The notes: generated from the letters alone by a model not told the origin. A stretch of DNA of 64,000 nt from Peptoniphilus sp. (GCF_022767005.1 NZ_JALEOV010000103.1:1-64000), one strand, 5' to 3'. Positions 52,242 through 61,055 are shown, counted from the first letter of the stretch. Program-made: numbers and translations.

Positions 52242-53183
52242 TTACTCTACATCCTTAGGTTTTTGCTTCAATCTAAAATTAATATTTTCATCGACTAATG
52301 TAACTTTATCTGGCAAATTCAATTTAACTTGATCATCACCTTTTTTAATATTATTAAAATTAATTGGACGTGTTTCAATGAATCTTATAGAATCAATTAC
52401 ATCAGAATTTCCTCTAATTGTAACAGAAGCCGGCTCAATTGAAAAGTCATTTGTAACAATATTTTCTGTAGTATTTTCATTATATACCAATTTAATTGGA
52501 ACAGTCTTGCTCTTTAAAATTGGAACGTCAACTTTTACAGTGGCAGGCGTAACAGTTACCTCTTTAATCACTTTTCCTAAATCATCATAAGCGAAGATTT
52601 CTGCATCTACAGTTGATGTTTCCGTCATGTCAGTAACATCAATATGTGCTTCTACCTTATCAATTTTATTAATATAAGTGCTTGCACCCTTTACAACAAC
52701 ATTGACTGTCTTGTCAATTTCTCCAACAGACAATCCCTTTTGAGGTTTATTTTTTATAACTACATCTGCTTTAACTTTTTCATTCAAAACTTTGTCTATT
52801 TTGAAAGGAATTCTCCTTGGCGATGTATTTACAACAGAAATCCCAAGGTCAATATAAGAAACATTTACAGGAATAGAGTGCTCTCCTTCAGATAATTTAC
52901 TTAAATCCACTTTTGCCACAATTCCATCCCTTGTAACATTTCGCATATAAGAATTATAACCCTGCAATTTAACATCAACACTAAACTCCTTAGGAGAAAT
53001 AATTGTCAAGTTTTTTTCCTTTAAATTAGATAATCCCTCATAAGTAACTTCTATGTTTTTAAAATTTGCCGAAGTAATAAAATTTGCCTCGCTCTTTACA
53101 TAGGACCACAAGATAAGTGCAAAAATAAGAGATGTAATTTTTATCATTAAACTTCTGTCATTTTTAAAATTTATCTTTTTCAT
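52242..53183 (-). CDS. cdaR: CdaR, YbbR-domain regulator of diadenylate cyclase
   Basis: A single N-terminal membrane helix (LMIKITSLIFALILWSYVKS) then about three extracytoplasmic YbbR repeats (for example FKNIEVTYEGLSNLKEKNLT; VVIKNKPQKGLSVGEIDKTV; KLVYNENTTENIVTNDFSIE, each ending in a V-x-V-x-G-x type strand). In Bacillus and Listeria CdaR binds CdaA and modulates c-di-AMP synthesis. I take the ATG at 53183, after GGTGATAAAG; an upstream GTG (53195) is also in frame. The start overlaps the cdaA 3' end. glmM, the usual third member, is not here. Confidence 0.92.
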   Translation of the reverse strand: MKKINFKNDRSLMIKITSLIFALILWSYVKSEANFITSANFKNIEVTYEGLSNLKEKNLTIISPKEFSVDVKLQGYNSYMRNVTRDGIVAKVDLSKLSEGEHSIPVNVSYIDLGISVVNTSPRRIPFKIDKVLNEKVKADVVIKNKPQKGLSVGEIDKTVNVVVKGASTYINKIDKVEAHIDVTDMTETSTVDAEIFAYDDLGKVIKEVTVTPATVKVDVPILKSKTVPIKLVYNENTTENIVTNDFSIEPASVTIRGNSDVIDSIRFIETRPINFNNIKKGDDQVKLNLPDKVTLVDENINFRLKQKPKDVE

Positions 53184-54000
53184 CTTTATCACCACGCTTT
53201 GAGAAAATAGACCTTACTCTATAATCTGGACTGTAAATCTCAAGAAGTTTTGCTTCAAGAGTTTCAATATCTAAATATCTGGAGATAACTCCATTTTCCG
53301 CAGTTGAAATAGTTCCATTTTCCTCAGACACCATAATACTTAGACAGTCAGATTTTTCAGAAATTCCAATTCCCGCCCTATGTCTTGTGCCAAGTTCCTT
53401 AGAAATTTTTTGATTGTCAGAAAGTGGCAAAAAACAAGCTGCTGCTTTAACCTTTGAGCCCTTAATAATAACAGCACCATCGTGAAGAGGTGTATTTGGA
53501 ATAAATATATTTATAAGAAGACCACTGCTCACTAATCCATTGATTTCTGTACCAGTTTCAATAACTTCACTAAGTCCAACTTCTTTTTCAATGATTATAA
53601 GAGCCCCAATCTTTTGTCTTGCAAGAGAAGCAACTGCCGAAATAATTTCTTCAACAGTTTCAGGTACTGTGTCCTTATTTTGACTAAAATTATTTTTAAT
53701 ACTAGAAGTAAGACCTAAATATTGAAGACCCCTCCTAATTTCTGGTTGGAAAAGCACTATTATAGCGACGATGCCATCGTTAATAAACCTTGTGAAAATC
53801 CAGTTGACAGTATATAGTTGGAAAAACTGGGAAATTTTTATAAATAATAAAATCAAAAGTATTCCCTTAAAAACTTGCTCCGCTCTGGTGTTTCTAATTA
53901 ATTTTAAAATATAATAAATTAATACTGTTACAATTAATATGTCCACAACATCCCTTAAATTTATTACATTGATTATATTATTTAAGTTTTCCATACACAT
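53164..54000 (-). CDS. cdaA: Diadenylate cyclase CdaA
   Basis: Makes the second messenger c-di-AMP from two ATP. Three N-terminal membrane helices (~18-34, ~44-60, ~67-85) anchor a DAC domain (~100-260) with the catalytic motifs DGAVI (174-178) and RHR (206-208 in LGTRHRAGIGISEKSD). 278 residues, normal. It is overlapped at its start by the DUF5317 gene (23 bases) and at its end by cdaR. c-di-AMP typically controls potassium and osmolyte balance. No DisA follows radA in this window, so CdaA may be the only cyclase, but that cannot be judged from one window. Confidence 0.97.
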   Translation of the reverse strand: MCMENLNNIINVINLRDVVDILIVTVLIYYILKLIRNTRAEQVFKGILLILLFIKISQFFQLYTVNWIFTRFINDGIVAIIVLFQPEIRRGLQYLGLTSSIKNNFSQNKDTVPETVEEIISAVASLARQKIGALIIIEKEVGLSEVIETGTEINGLVSSGLLINIFIPNTPLHDGAVIIKGSKVKAAACFLPLSDNQKISKELGTRHRAGIGISEKSDCLSIMVSEENGTISTAENGVISRYLDIETLEAKLLEIYSPDYRVRSIFSKRGDKDEKDKF

Positions 54001-54553
54001 CTCGCTTCCTTGAAATTAAAATTATTGCAAAAAATAAGCCAATAGAAATAAAAATATCTCCAATACTTATCACCTTTGAATTTCCAATAACTCTATGTAA
54101 AGGTATAATATCCGACAAAAAATAAAATTTTGGATTTTCAAAAACCCCATGACTAAGACTTCCACCCATGTATATGAGTTTTATTATCCTTTCGTTATTT
54201 GTTTTCATTAAGGCATCTATGCTGACAGGCATTTTGCCATTAAAAATAACTGGAATGACATTTAAAATTGTGCCAATCCCACTTAAAAGTAATCCGTAAT
54301 TTTTATAATTTGAAATAAGTGAAATTCCAATCAATGAAATAGATAAGATGTGAAAAATTTTAAAATTATCTACAAAAAAGTCTGTAACCTTCCCAAAATA
54401 TCTCGAAGTTACAAAATTTATAAAAATCATCACAAAAATTCCAATAGACGCAAAAGAAATCATTTTGAATTTAAAATTTATTAAATTATTTAAATCCTTA
54501 TCTTTAAGAAAAAATAAAACAATTGCTGCAAGAATTATTGCCTCTAAGATCAT
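53978..54553 (-). CDS. DUF5317 family membrane protein
   Basis: About six hydrophobic helices in 191 residues. The DUF5317 pattern is visible: LLSGIGTILNVIPVIFNGKM, PVSIDALMKTNNERIIK, then FLSDIIPLHRVIGNSKVISI and GDIFISIGLFFAIILI. Function of the family is unknown. GAGGTGAAAGG precedes the ATG. It opens a tightly overlapping unit with cdaA and cdaR, so a link to c-di-AMP signalling is possible but unproven. Confidence 0.85.
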   Translation of the reverse strand: MILEAIILAAIVLFFLKDKDLNNLINFKFKMISFASIGIFVMIFINFVTSRYFGKVTDFFVDNFKIFHILSISLIGISLISNYKNYGLLLSGIGTILNVIPVIFNGKMPVSIDALMKTNNERIIKLIYMGGSLSHGVFENPKFYFLSDIIPLHRVIGNSKVISIGDIFISIGLFFAIILISRKRDVYGKLK

Positions 54554-54733
54554 CCTTTCACCTCAATTATAATATCACAAATACTTTAAATTTACATAAA
54601 ATTTCTCTTTCTAAATATTATAACACAAAAGAATTTTCAATATTATTTTTTGAATCTTAAAAATTTTTTATTTCACTTCTTAACACTACCATTTAATATT
54701 TTTAAATCTCCAATATCCCTTACACAAAAAATA

Positions 54734-54761
54734 TAAAAAAAGTAGTGCTATGTGCATCACT
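54734..54761 (-). terminator. Second terminator-like hairpin after the CPBP island
   Basis: Minus strand AGTGATGC-ACATA-GCACTACT (one mismatch, one G-U pair), then TTTTTTT. Confidence 0.55.
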
Positions 54762-54802
54762 GTTTTATAATAAAAAATACTAACTAAATTTAATGAATTA
54801 CA

Positions 54803-54837
54803 AGAAAAAAGAACACCCTTATGCAAGAGTATTCTTT
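54803..54837 (-). terminator. Terminator after the frameshifted CPBP gene
   Basis: Minus strand AAAGAATACTCTT-GCAT-AAGGGTGTTCTTT, 13 pairs including two G-U, then TTTCTTG. Confidence 0.8.
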
Positions 54838-54988
54838 GTATAAAAAATAATTTTTGAACCAACACGATATATGAAACTATGAGAAGTACTCAATTTAAAA
54901 CAGTAGATATTATAAATATGTAAATGTATCTAGCATCAATTAACATTGTATTATTAATAATTCAAATTAAGTTCTTAAAATATTTTTA

Positions 54989-55788
54989 TTATATTTTTTC
55001 ATTCTTAGTTCCTATTATTTTTGTTAATATGTATATTATAAAAAAGATTATAAACATAATTAATGAAGATATAAATATCCAATTTTCTCCAAACTTTTCC
55101 TGAGGATCTAATAATTTTATTATGGGGTTTATTAAAATCGAGTTTATATTAACTATAAAATGAAGAAAAATCGAATAGACTAATCTTTTTGTTTTTAAAA
55201 AAGTTAAAGCTAAAAAATACCCAATTATTGTAGCACTTATTATTGCCAGAACATCTACAAAATGTATAAATCCAAAAGAAAACGCACTAATTAACAAGAT
55301 GTTCCTTTCACTGTATTTTTTTTCTAAGAATTTAACTAAAGTTAATCTAAAATAAAATTCTTCGAGAATAACATTCATAAATACAATAATTAAAAACTTT
55401 AGGGTATTGATATCTAATTTATTAATATTTACACCATCACTTGTGTAAATCATATTATCAAAAAACTTCATATTGTATTTTATAATGATAAAAAAAATTA
55501 TAAAATTTATAAAAAAATTGCACTTCCATACTTACACATATTACTAATATTGCTAAGTAAACCATCATTATATTTAGATTTTAAAAAACTGATATTTTTA
55601 ATTTTAAAAAAAAGTATAATCAACAATATAAAAAGCAAGGATTTTACAGAACTCAAAATCAATAAATGGTTAGTATCTTCAATGTTAAAACTTGTAAATA
55701 CTTTTAAAAATATTAATTGATATATTAAATTAAAAAAATAAAAAATAAAGCTTGCAATTCCACTTACAAAAATAGTTTTAATTATCAT
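54989..55788 (-). pseudogene. CPBP-family membrane protease, split by a homopolymer frameshift
   Basis: Two consecutive frames make up one CPBP (CAAX protease/bacteriocin-processing) protein. The first (55507-55788, 93 residues) gives the N-terminal helices and ends KYGSAIFL. The second (54989-55471 from its first ATG) carries the catalytic half: ILEEFYFRLTLVKFL (EExxxR), FGFIHFVDV (FxxxH) and FLHFIVNIN. The second frame is open upstream to the end of the first, encoding hydrophobic residues. A run of seven T on the minus strand (55511-55517) lies at the join, and one extra T would restore a ~266-residue protein like its neighbour. It could be a pseudogene, a phase-variable gene or a sequencing error. 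Confidence 0.7.
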
Positions 55789-55992
55789 TACAAATCTCCC
55801 GCTTTTATAAAAAATGCCAACATCAATAAATAATTAGAATTCACTTGTTTATACTTTATCCAACATACTTGTCATTATATTAATTTGCCTCTACATTCCT
55901 TATTTAAATCCAAATAAATTTCTTTAAAATTACTAATAATATTTCTCCCTCTATATTAAACCCTTATTTTCAAAAACTATTTATATAATAAT
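55789..55992. other. Short gap with a possible gene remnant
   Basis: A minus-strand stretch after GAGGGAGAAAT can be read as IISNFKEIYLDLNKECRG before a stop, without a normal start codon. It resembles coding sequence but is too weak to call a gene. Confidence 0.3.
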
Positions 55993-56850
55993 TTAAAGAT
56001 TTTTATATATTTCAATTATTTTTTCTTTGTAATAGCTAATTTTTCTTTTATAAAAAGCTTGTATCAAAAACAACAATAATAAAATAATAAATATGTATAT
56101 CACAGCTGTTATATTATCATTATATTTCATAATAAAATTTATGCTAGGAGTATCTCTTAATATAAACTCATAATATAGTGCTGATGACATAGCAAGTAAA
56201 TTATTTAAACCATGAGTAAAAATTGAATATCTTAGTTTATCAGTTACAACATATGCCAACCCGGAAATAACTCCAATTAGAAAAGAAGATACAAAAGAAC
56301 TAATAATTCTAAAATGAAATAATCCAAAAGAAAGTGCTGATAATAAAATGGCATGTTTGTTATCAAGACCTTTTGACTTTAAAAAATTTAATCCAAATTT
56401 TCTAAAATACAATTCTTCCCCTATTGGTACTAAAGTCACAGATGTTATAATTGTTTCTATTGGACTAATTTTATTAATATCATTTACTTGCATATTTTCG
56501 CTAAAATACTTCATATACCTTTCAAAATAAGTAAAATTAAATTTCTTTTCAATATTGTAAATTAAAATGAAAAATATTATTGATATTAACATGCCTAAAA
56601 GAATAAATGAATAAACATCAATTATTTTAATATTTAAATTCTTAAAATAAAAACTTTTTCTTTTTATATATATTTTAGTAATTAAATATGTAACAACAAT
56701 AAATACAATAGAAGCTAATAAATTTATATGACTTTTATAATCTAACTTTTTTAAAGATCGAAAAATTATACTAAAGATTATGTTAAATACTAACCAATTT
56801 GCAAGACAATAAGTGATGTAAAAAATAATATTTTTAAATATTTTTTTCAT
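55993..56850 (-). CDS. CPBP family intramembrane metalloprotease
   Basis: Membrane protein of 285 residues with about eight hydrophobic helices. The Abi/CPBP motifs are PIGEELYFRKFGLNFLKSKG (EExxxR), SFGLFHFRIISSFVSS (FxxxH) and YSIFTHGLNNLLA (HxxxN-like). Family members include prenyl-protein endopeptidases and bacteriocin self-immunity proteins; prokaryotic roles are mostly unproven. The frame is intact. The ribosome site is weak (AAAGGATG 13 bases upstream). Middle member of three such genes on one strand, with a small peptide gene directly upstream. Very AT-rich (7 of 60 bases G/C at 56641-56700). Confidence 0.88.
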   Translation of the reverse strand: MKKIFKNIIFYITYCLANWLVFNIIFSIIFRSLKKLDYKSHINLLASIVFIVVTYLITKIYIKRKSFYFKNLNIKIIDVYSFILLGMLISIIFFILIYNIEKKFNFTYFERYMKYFSENMQVNDINKISPIETIITSVTLVPIGEELYFRKFGLNFLKSKGLDNKHAILLSALSFGLFHFRIISSFVSSFLIGVISGLAYVVTDKLRYSIFTHGLNNLLAMSSALYYEFILRDTPSINFIMKYNDNITAVIYIFIILLLLFLIQAFYKRKISYYKEKIIEIYKNL

Positions 56851-56974
56851 ATTTCAATTACACATCCTTTATGTAAAATATTTGAATTTTTATTTAATAT
56901 TTAAAGATTTTAAATCCGAATAATATTAAGTTTATTCTATCCTTATATACTCATTGATCTAATATCCAAAAAAC

Positions 56975-57118
56975 TTATGTATAAAGAAATACGAAATTAT
57001 TTAATAATAATTGATTTATCATAATATCATTTGAATCTATTATTTTTTCTCTATTTATAAAATAATTTGACATACTATCATTAATATTAGTAATATATTT
57101 TTCAAAATTCTTAACCAT
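56975..57118 (-). CDS. 47-residue peptide gene within the CPBP island
   Basis: Open frame of 47 codons starting ATG at 57118 with AAGGTG six bases upstream, stop at 56975. The product begins MVKNFEKYITNINDSMSN and ends INQLLLNNFVFLYT: polar, Asn/Ile-rich, with no signal peptide, no Cys and no double-glycine leader. It lies between two CPBP protease genes on the same strand and is 33 bases after the upstream one. It could be a peptide handled by the proteases, a small regulator or the stub of a degraded gene. The ribosome site spacing is the main support. Confidence 0.5.
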   Translation of the reverse strand: MVKNFEKYITNINDSMSNYFINREKIIDSNDIMINQLLLNNFVFLYT

Positions 57119-57150
57119 ATTAGACACCTTATTTTATTTTAAATTAAAAT

Positions 57151-58047
57151 TTAATTATACTGCTTATTTAATAAAAATGGAGTATAAAAAAATATAGATG
57201 TTATTACAGATACAATTAAAAATTCTTTAGTAAAAATAAAATCTTGATTATGCCCTACACTCATCATATTTGCCATAAACATATTATGCATAAGATGGAT
57301 AAATGTTACCATAAAAACACTTCTGCTTTTCATATAAATGAGTCCAAGGACTATTCCAAAAGTAATACAAAATATGGTAATATCTATACCTGCAAAAACA
57401 CCTTCTATTCCAGTATAAAATACCAAAACATACAATGGTAAATGAGCTACTCCCCATAAGAAGCCAGTTAATAAAACTCCTATTCTATTACCACAAATTG
57501 ATTGCAATCTTGTTTGTAAGAAATATCTCCACCCATATTCTTCGCCCATAGTAAATATTAAATGAAAGATTGTACTAACTAATCCTAACGTAAATACCCC
57601 TATTACTCTGTTAAAAAGATCATTAAAATCAATTTTCGATGTATAATAATAACCCAATATGCCCAACCTAAACACATCTAATATAATTACAATAATAGCC
57701 CATTTAATTAACACACCTAAATTAAATTTCCCCTTTAACACTTTGTTATCAATTGTTAGTATATAAACGCTAATTGCCCAACCTAAATATACAACGTAAT
57801 TCATATTATTTAAAACTTTTCCAGAAAAAAATGACAATATATAAAAAAATATAAATAATATAAAATACAATATGTATACTGAACTTAATTTATCTTTAAA
57901 TAAATCTTTTAACTTAAAATCTTTTTCTAATAAAATAGCAACAGCAGCAGGGACTAAACTCGTGATAAGGGTCATAATTCCTGTGTTTTCTATTTTATAA
58001 AAATATGTATATGTAATTTCCAACAAAAAATCTAGTAACAAAACCAT
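57151..58047 (-). CDS. CPBP family intramembrane protease, possible 5' frameshift
   Basis: 298 residues, about eight membrane helices, with TMGEEYGWRYFLQTRLQSIC (EExxxR), FLWGVAHLPLYVL (WxxxH) and TFIHLMHNMFMAN (HxxxN). Typical of the CPBP group that includes immunity-type proteins. From the ATG at 58047 the ribosome site is poor (AGAGG about 15 bases away). A much better start, GAGGG then ATG at 58082, opens MSKKK but leaves frame after a run of eight A (minus strand, 58069-58076). One added A would join it as MSKKKEAIYFTCMVLLLDFL, a natural first helix. So the gene may start at 58082 and carry a frameshift. It is first in the island and has a strong promoter with a palindrome. Confidence 0.8.
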   Translation of the reverse strand: MVLLLDFLLEITYTYFYKIENTGIMTLITSLVPAAVAILLEKDFKLKDLFKDKLSSVYILYFILFIFFYILSFFSGKVLNNMNYVVYLGWAISVYILTIDNKVLKGKFNLGVLIKWAIIVIILDVFRLGILGYYYTSKIDFNDLFNRVIGVFTLGLVSTIFHLIFTMGEEYGWRYFLQTRLQSICGNRIGVLLTGFLWGVAHLPLYVLVFYTGIEGVFAGIDITIFCITFGIVLGLIYMKSRSVFMVTFIHLMHNMFMANMMSVGHNQDFIFTKEFLIVSVITSIFFYTPFLLNKQYN

Positions 58048-58192
58048 ACATGTGAAATAAATTGCCTCTTTTTTTTACTCATATTAAATCCCTCTTTTAC
58101 TATTTTAATTTACTACTTGATTTATTTATTTTCATGGAATATTTTTTCATCATTAACATCATAAGTCGTTACTTTCCTTCAATTCACCAATC

Positions 58193-58210
58193 TTATATTA
58201 CGTAGTATAA
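58193..58210. promoter_or_regulatory. Palindrome downstream of the CPBP promoter
   Basis: TTATATTACGTAGTATAA: an 18-base palindrome with a TACGTA core and one mismatched pair. It lies about 8-25 bases past the predicted transcription start, a usual place for a repressor to act. No matching regulator gene is adjacent. Confidence 0.5.
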
Positions 58211-58224
58211 CGTTTTCTAGGTTT

Positions 58225-58253
58225 AGAGTACCAATATATAATATACTTGTCAA
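58225..58253 (-). promoter_or_regulatory. Promoter of the CPBP island
   Basis: Minus strand TTGACA (58248-58253), 17 bases, TACTCT (58225-58230). Confidence 0.75.
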
Positions 58254-58313
58254 TTAATTTTTACAATGAAAATAGATTTGATATCGTCGAACCTCCCAAT
58301 ATTTGACATAGAG

Positions 58314-58345
58314 TCTAAAAAAAAGAGAGACTAAATCTCCCTTTT
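58314..58345 (-). terminator. Terminator after ispH-rpsA
   Basis: Minus strand AAAGGGAGA-TTTAG-TCTCTCTTT with further TTTTT. Confidence 0.85.
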
Positions 58346-58353
58346 TAAATATA

Positions 58354-60480
58354 TTATTCTTCTGTTGATTCTTCAGTTTCTTCTTTTTCTTCTTCATTTG
58401 CTGAAGCTGAAATCTCTTTTCCGTCTTCAATAATTTCAGAATCTAAATTTGCATCAGCAAAGCTAAGTCCAAGCATTTCTCCAATAGTCATGTTGAAGTC
58501 ATCTTGTTTTGGTTCTTCAATTTTCTTTTCTCTCTTTGGAGCTGGCTTTCTTTCTTTTCTTGGTTTTCTTTCTCTTGGTTTAGCTTCTTCTGTTTCTTCT
58601 TTTTCTTCAGGTTCAATTAGAGCCTTGATAGAAAGAGAAATCTTTTGATTTTCTTCATCAATATCAGTTACTTTAACTGTAACTTCTTCGCCAATAGAAA
58701 GTTTATCTTGTGGCTTCTCAACGTGTTCTCTTGCAATTTGTGATACATGAAGAAGTCCATCAACGCCTTGTTCAAGTCTTACAAAGGCACCAAAGTCAAG
58801 AAGATTTACAACTTTACCTTTAACTACATCGCCAACTTTAACTTCTTTTGTGAACACATCCCATGGTTTTTCCATAGTTTGTTTAAGTCCAAGTGCGATT
58901 CTATTTTTTTCTTTATCAACATTTAGAACTTGTACTTTAACTACATCTCCAGGTGATACAACATCTGATGGGTGTTTTACTCTATTCCATGAAAGTTCAG
59001 AGATATGGATAAGTCCATCAACACCTCCAACATCTACGAAAGCACCAAAATTAGTTAATCTTTGTACAGTTCCTTCAATAATGTCTCCTTCTTTAAGCTT
59101 GTCGTATACTTCATCACGAACTTTGTCTAATTCTTCTTGGAGTACATTCTTTCTTGAAACAACAATTCTCTTCTTTCTCTTATCAAAATCGATAATTTCA
59201 GTTTCAAATTCTTCTCCAATGAATTTGCTTAAATCTTTTTGGAATCTAACAGAAACATGAGATGCTGGGATAAATACATTTAATCCTCTGTAATCTGCAG
59301 TAAGTCCGCCTTTTACTTGGTTCTTTACAGTTACTGTAATATTTTCCTTGTTATTATAAAGTTCTTCAACTTCATCCCAAATTTTCATGTCAGCAACTCT
59401 TTTTGTTGAAAGAACAACATTGCCATCTCCATCATCCATCTTTAAAACATATACATCAATTTCTTGACCTTGTTCATAAAGATCTGCTGGATTAACATCT
59501 GGTCCTCCTGCAAGTTCATCTTTTGAAATGATACCATCTGATCTGTATCCAAGATTTACCATTACTTCTGAATCAGTTATATATAAAACCTCTCCAGTTA
59601 CTACTTCGCCCTTTCTAATTCTTTTAAAAGAATTATCAATGGCTTCCATCATCTCACCTTTGTCAAAATTTTCCATCCTACAAACAGCCTCCTTGATTAC
59701 CGATTCCGGTGTGGATGCTCCGGCGGTAATACCAATTTTATTAAATTTTTTAAATATATTTAAATCAATATCATTAATCGATTGAATTAAAAATACATTT
59801 TTACAATTTAATTTTGCAATCTCTGCAAGTTTTTTAGTGTTAGAACTTTTTTTGCCGCCAAGTACAATTACGGCGTCAACTTTTTTTGATAAATTCCTAA
59901 TACTTTCTTGTCTCTTGAAAGTTGCATTACATATAGTATTATAAACTAAAACTTCATCTTTTGAAATATTTTTTATAATATTTATTGCTTTTTCAAAAAA
60001 TTCTACATTATTTGTTGTTTGAGAAACAACAACAGTTTTCCCATCTAAAATTTTTATGTCTTCCAAATTGGAAATAATAGTTGCAGAGTCATTGCATCTG
60101 GAATTAATCCCTATCACTTCAGGGTGTTTACTATTCCCGATAATTACTATATTATAACCTTTTTTATAGAAATTATCTACTATATTATAAACTTTTTCTA
60201 CCTTTGGACATACACAATTTATTATTTTATTATTTTTTTCTTCTAATTCATTTAAAATTCTCTTGTGAACCCCATGGCTTCTTATAATTACCTTTGAATT
60301 TTCAATATTTGTGTCATCAATTGTAATTACACCTTGTTCTTCTAATTCCTTTACAACAAACTCATTGTGGACTAAATCTCCATAAGAATAGACGCCTTTC
60401 GCAGCGTTATCAAATGCCATTTTTACAGCTCTTTTAACACCGCCACAAAATCCTCTTACATCTGCTACAATAATTTCCAT
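58354..60480 (-). CDS. ispH: IspH-ribosomal protein S1 fusion
   Basis: Residues 1-~280 are 4-hydroxy-3-methylbut-2-enyl diphosphate reductase, the last enzyme of the MEP isoprenoid pathway: iron-sulfur ligands C12 (RGFCGGVKRA), C91 (VCPKV) and C184 (TICNATFKRQ), with HGVH and TAGASTPESVI. From ~290 to ~620 follow four S1 RNA-binding domains (GEVLYITDSEVMVNLGYRSD; GLTADYRGLNVFIPASHVSV; GTVQRLTNFGAFVDVGGVDG; GKVVNLLDFGAFVRLEQGVD). An acidic/basic low-complexity tail (~625-708) ends the protein. This fusion is known in clostridia. 708 residues, no internal stop. It overlaps plsC by 16 bases; the cmk-plsC-ispH/rpsA order is also conserved. Confidence 0.97.
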   Translation of the reverse strand: MEIIVADVRGFCGGVKRAVKMAFDNAAKGVYSYGDLVHNEFVVKELEEQGVITIDDTNIENSKVIIRSHGVHKRILNELEEKNNKIINCVCPKVEKVYNIVDNFYKKGYNIVIIGNSKHPEVIGINSRCNDSATIISNLEDIKILDGKTVVVSQTTNNVEFFEKAINIIKNISKDEVLVYNTICNATFKRQESIRNLSKKVDAVIVLGGKKSSNTKKLAEIAKLNCKNVFLIQSINDIDLNIFKKFNKIGITAGASTPESVIKEAVCRMENFDKGEMMEAIDNSFKRIRKGEVVTGEVLYITDSEVMVNLGYRSDGIISKDELAGGPDVNPADLYEQGQEIDVYVLKMDDGDGNVVLSTKRVADMKIWDEVEELYNNKENITVTVKNQVKGGLTADYRGLNVFIPASHVSVRFQKDLSKFIGEEFETEIIDFDKRKKRIVVSRKNVLQEELDKVRDEVYDKLKEGDIIEGTVQRLTNFGAFVDVGGVDGLIHISELSWNRVKHPSDVVSPGDVVKVQVLNVDKEKNRIALGLKQTMEKPWDVFTKEVKVGDVVKGKVVNLLDFGAFVRLEQGVDGLLHVSQIAREHVEKPQDKLSIGEEVTVKVTDIDEENQKISLSIKALIEPEEKEETEEAKPRERKPRKERKPAPKREKKIEEPKQDDFNMTIGEMLGLSFADANLDSEIIEDGKEISASANEEEKEETEESTEE

Positions 60481-61055
60481 TTTATTTCTTCACCATAGAC
60501 AATTCTCATAATATCTTGAGAAATATTTTCCAATTCTTCGTTTGAATATTTTATTTCCTTATTAATTTTCACTGGTTTTCTAAAATAAACCTTTATTTTT
60601 CTAAAGGCTTTATATTCTCCTTCTATAAATACTGGAAGAACTTCTGAATCAGTTTTTTGTGCAATAAGTGCAATGCCCGATTTTATTTTTGTATAGTCAA
60701 TTTCACTTACTCTAGTTCCCTCTGGAAAAATTCCAAGGACTTTTTCATCTTTCAAAATTGTGAGGGAAGTTTTTATTGCCTTTAAATCATTTTTTTCCCT
60801 ATCTACTGGGAAAGCTCCAAGTTTTGTCAAAAATCCACCAACTAATTTATTTTCAAAAAGTTCTCTTTTAGCCATCCAAAAAATCTGTCTTGGAAAAATT
60901 GCAGAAATTGTAACTGGATCTAAATTACTCTTGTGATTTCCGCAAATTATAAGTCTTTTCTCTTCCTTTGGAATATTTTCTATACCAAAAACTTCAACTC
61001 TATAAATTACTTTTACAAAAAAACCAATAAAAACTTGTATAAATTTGTAAAACAT
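60465..61055 (-). CDS. plsC: 1-acyl-sn-glycerol-3-phosphate acyltransferase
   Basis: Makes phosphatidic acid from lysophosphatidic acid at the membrane. It has the acyltransferase motifs ICGNHKSNLDPVTI (HxxxxD, motif I), AKRELFENKLVGGFLTKLGA with FPVDREK (motif II), GIFPEGTRVSEIDYTKIKSG (motif III) and EVLPVFIEG (motif IV). The N-terminal hydrophobic FIQVFIGFFVKVIYRVEVFG may anchor it. 196 residues. AAGGTGATTT precedes the ATG, three bases after cmk. Confidence 0.95.
   Translation of the reverse strand: MFYKFIQVFIGFFVKVIYRVEVFGIENIPKEEKRLIICGNHKSNLDPVTISAIFPRQIFWMAKRELFENKLVGGFLTKLGAFPVDREKNDLKAIKTSLTILKDEKVLGIFPEGTRVSEIDYTKIKSGIALIAQKTDSEVLPVFIEGEYKAFRKIKVYFRKPVKINKEIKYSNEELENISQDIMRIVYGEEIKWKLL

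Larger units (their letters stand above)
54554..54988. other. Non-coding stretch left of the CPBP island
   Basis: About 435 bases, very AT-rich, no supported gene. It holds two minus-strand terminator-like hairpins (54734-54761 and 54803-54837). Nothing else was recognised. Confidence 0.6.
58083..58313. other. Control region of the CPBP island
   Basis: No gene. Contains the minus-strand promoter (58225-58253) and the palindrome (58193-58210) described separately; the remainder up to the ispH-rpsA terminator is featureless AT-rich DNA. Confidence 0.6.
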
